This document shows positions 62,449-64,000 of a DNA stretch of 64,000 bases, in pieces. The DNA comes from Flavobacteriaceae bacterium. Lineage in GTDB: Bacteria; Bacteroidota; Bacteroidia; Flavobacteriales; Flavobacteriaceae. The position numbers were made by a program, and so were the translations under genes. Under the pieces are notes generated by a model that saw only the letters and a program-made list of their open reading frames with translations, did no database searches and was not told where the DNA came from. Each line of letters starts with the position of its first letter. The first letter of the stretch is position 1. The stretch is taken from NCBI GenBank assembly GCA_023264015.1, contig JALQTJ010000001.1:1-64000 (forward strand). Direction: 5' to 3'.

Positions 62449-64000
62449 CTGATATAACTCCAGAGTAATTTTCCCCTTAAGAGCATTTGTAGGGTAGATC
62501 TGATGCAGTGATGTTCTTGAAGCTCTAAGCTTGCATCCTTTTCTAAAAGGCCTTGCACAAGGGCTCGAATAGTTCCCATCAAAGCGACATCATCGACGAG
62601 ATCAGCAAATTTTAACTGAAGTGTACCACTTTGCTGTGTTCCCATTAGATCTCCTGGACCTCTTAGTTTCAAATCAATTTCTGAAAGATCAAATCCACTG
62701 CTGTATTTTACCATGCTCTCAATGCGCGTTTTTGCATCTTCTGACAATTTATCTTTGGTCATAAGTATACAGTACGACTGATGTGCTCCTCTACCGACAC
62801 GCCCTCTAAGCTGATGCAGTTGAGCCAAACCAAAGCGCTCTGCACTCTCGATAATCATAACCGTAGCGTTAGGTACGTTTACTCCAACTTCAATAACTGT
62901 AGTGGCTACCATGATTTGAGTGGTTCCTTTCTCAAATTGATTCATCTCATACTGCTTTGCCTCTGCACTCATTTGACCGTGCAAGATAGATAAGGCATAT
63001 TCAGGGCTTGGAAATTCGCGGCAAAGACTCTCATATCCATCCATTAAGTCTTTATAATCTAAGGCAGCGGATTCTTGAATGAGCGGATATACTATGTATA
63101 TCTGCCGACCGAGCTTAATTTGTTCGCGAATGAATGCGAATACCTTTAACCTTGAACGATCTGTTCTGTGAGAAGTAATAATGGGGGATCTTCCGGGTGG
63201 TAATTCATCAATGATTGAAATATCAAGGTCTCCATAGGTGCTCATCGCCAACGTTCTGGGAATGGGGGTGGCCGTCATTACCAGAATATGAGGGGGCACT
63301 TCAGCTTTTTTCCACAACTTCGAGCGCTGGGCAACTCCAAAGCGATGTTGTTCATCAATAATTGCCAATCCTAAGTTTTTAAAGATCACCGTATCTTCAA
63401 AAACGGCGTGTGTACCGATCAAAATTTGCAGTTCTCCAGAACGGAGCTCTTCGTGCAAAATACTGCGCTCCTTTTTAGAGGTCGAACCGGTTAGGAGTTT
63501 AACAGCGATATTTAAGGAAGTTAGTTTTGAGGCTATATCGTGGTAGTGCTGTTGGGCTAAAATCTCTGTTGGAGCAACAATACAGGCCTGAGAACCATTG
63601 CCAATTGCAATGAGACAAGTCATAAGGGCAACCATGGTCTTTCCAGACCCTACATCTCCTTGAAGCAGACGATTCATCTGAAGTCCTGAACCCATATCGT
63701 TTCGAATTTCCCGTAAAACACGCTTTTGAGCTTCAGTTAATTCAAAGGGTAAATGAGATTCGTAATAAGCTAAGAATGGGGTACCTACGGCCTCAAATCG
63801 TTGACCTTTGATTGCCGTTTTCTGTTTAATTTTTTGGTAAAGCAAACCCATTTGCATGAAGAATAATTCCTCAAACTTTAAACGGTCTAAAGCCCTTTGT
63901 GTCTCTTTCATCTCGGTAGGTGCATGAAGATGTATCAAAGCCGAGGTTTTATCGATAAGCCTTTGCTCTCTTAGGATATAAGCCGGTAGGGTCTCGTAAA
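62445..64000 (-). CDS. recG: ATP-dependent DNA helicase RecG (N-terminal part beyond window edge)
   Basis: RLLQGDVGSGKTMVALMT; IDEQHRFGVAQR; VMTATPIPRTLAMSTYGDLD; GRVGRGAHQSYCILMT. Reading frame stays open from 63938 to 64000, so this is partial. Confidence 0.94.
   Translation of the reverse strand, partial: YETLPAYILREQRLIDKTSALIHLHAPTEMKETQRALDRLKFEELFFMQMGLLYQKIKQKTAIKGQRFEAVGTPFLAYYESHLPFELTEAQKRVLREIRNDMGSGLQMNRLLQGDVGSGKTMVALMTCLIAIGNGSQACIVAPTEILAQQHYHDIASKLTSLNIAVKLLTGSTSKKERSILHEELRSGELQILIGTHAVFEDTVIFKNLGLAIIDEQHRFGVAQRSKLWKKAEVPPHILVMTATPIPRTLAMSTYGDLDISIIDELPPGRSPIITSHRTDRSRLKVFAFIREQIKLGRQIYIVYPLIQESAALDYKDLMDGYESLCREFPSPEYALSILHGQMSAEAKQYEMNQFEKGTTQIMVATTVIEVGVNVPNATVMIIESAERFGLAQLHQLRGRVGRGAHQSYCILMTKDKLSEDAKTRIESMVKYSSGFDLSEIDLKLRGPGDLMGTQQSGTLQLKFADLVDDVALMGTIRALVQGLLEKDASLELQEHHCIRSTLQMLLRGKLLWSYIS

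Overview
This 64 kb window looks like a gene-dense stretch of core chromosome from a Bacteroidota member, probably Flavobacteriales. The lineage call rests on TAnnTTTG-type -7 promoter elements, a Bacteroidota-type omega subunit, a DUF4835/PorD-like protein and a YbbR-CoaE neighbourhood. It encodes about 47 proteins: translation and tRNA modification (rplS, trmD, miaA, tilS, pheT, smpB, prmC), replication and repair (dnaA, ligA, recN, recG), chaperones (dnaK, clpB), envelope biogenesis (dapA/F, mltG, bamD, lolA, lptF/G-like, ftsK) and cofactor metabolism (ribD, ribB(A), coaBC, coaE, panB). Two RNA genes are absent from the ORF track: a small bacterial SRP RNA at about 35630-35725 and tRNA-Ser(UGA) at 47133-47217. 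I saw no CRISPR array, transposase, integrase, prophage, toxin-antitoxin pair, defence island or secondary-metabolite cluster, and I cannot claim a clear new multi-gene system. The best leads are: (1) a strongly diverged ComM/YifB-like AAA+ protein that keeps its ATPase motifs but lacks the CPCG cysteine cluster, tail-to-tail with recG; (2) an ABC-F protein with complementary degeneration that should leave one canonical ATP site; (3) about 250 nt of dense hairpins after tRNA-Ser with competing pairings; (4) an SDR gene starting 2 nt after the SRP RNA terminator; (5) probable leaderless mRNAs; (6) an orphan two-TM protein gene preceded by an 18-bp perfect palindrome; (7) degenerate enzymatic domains in an exonuclease/GIY-YIG protein and in RibBA.
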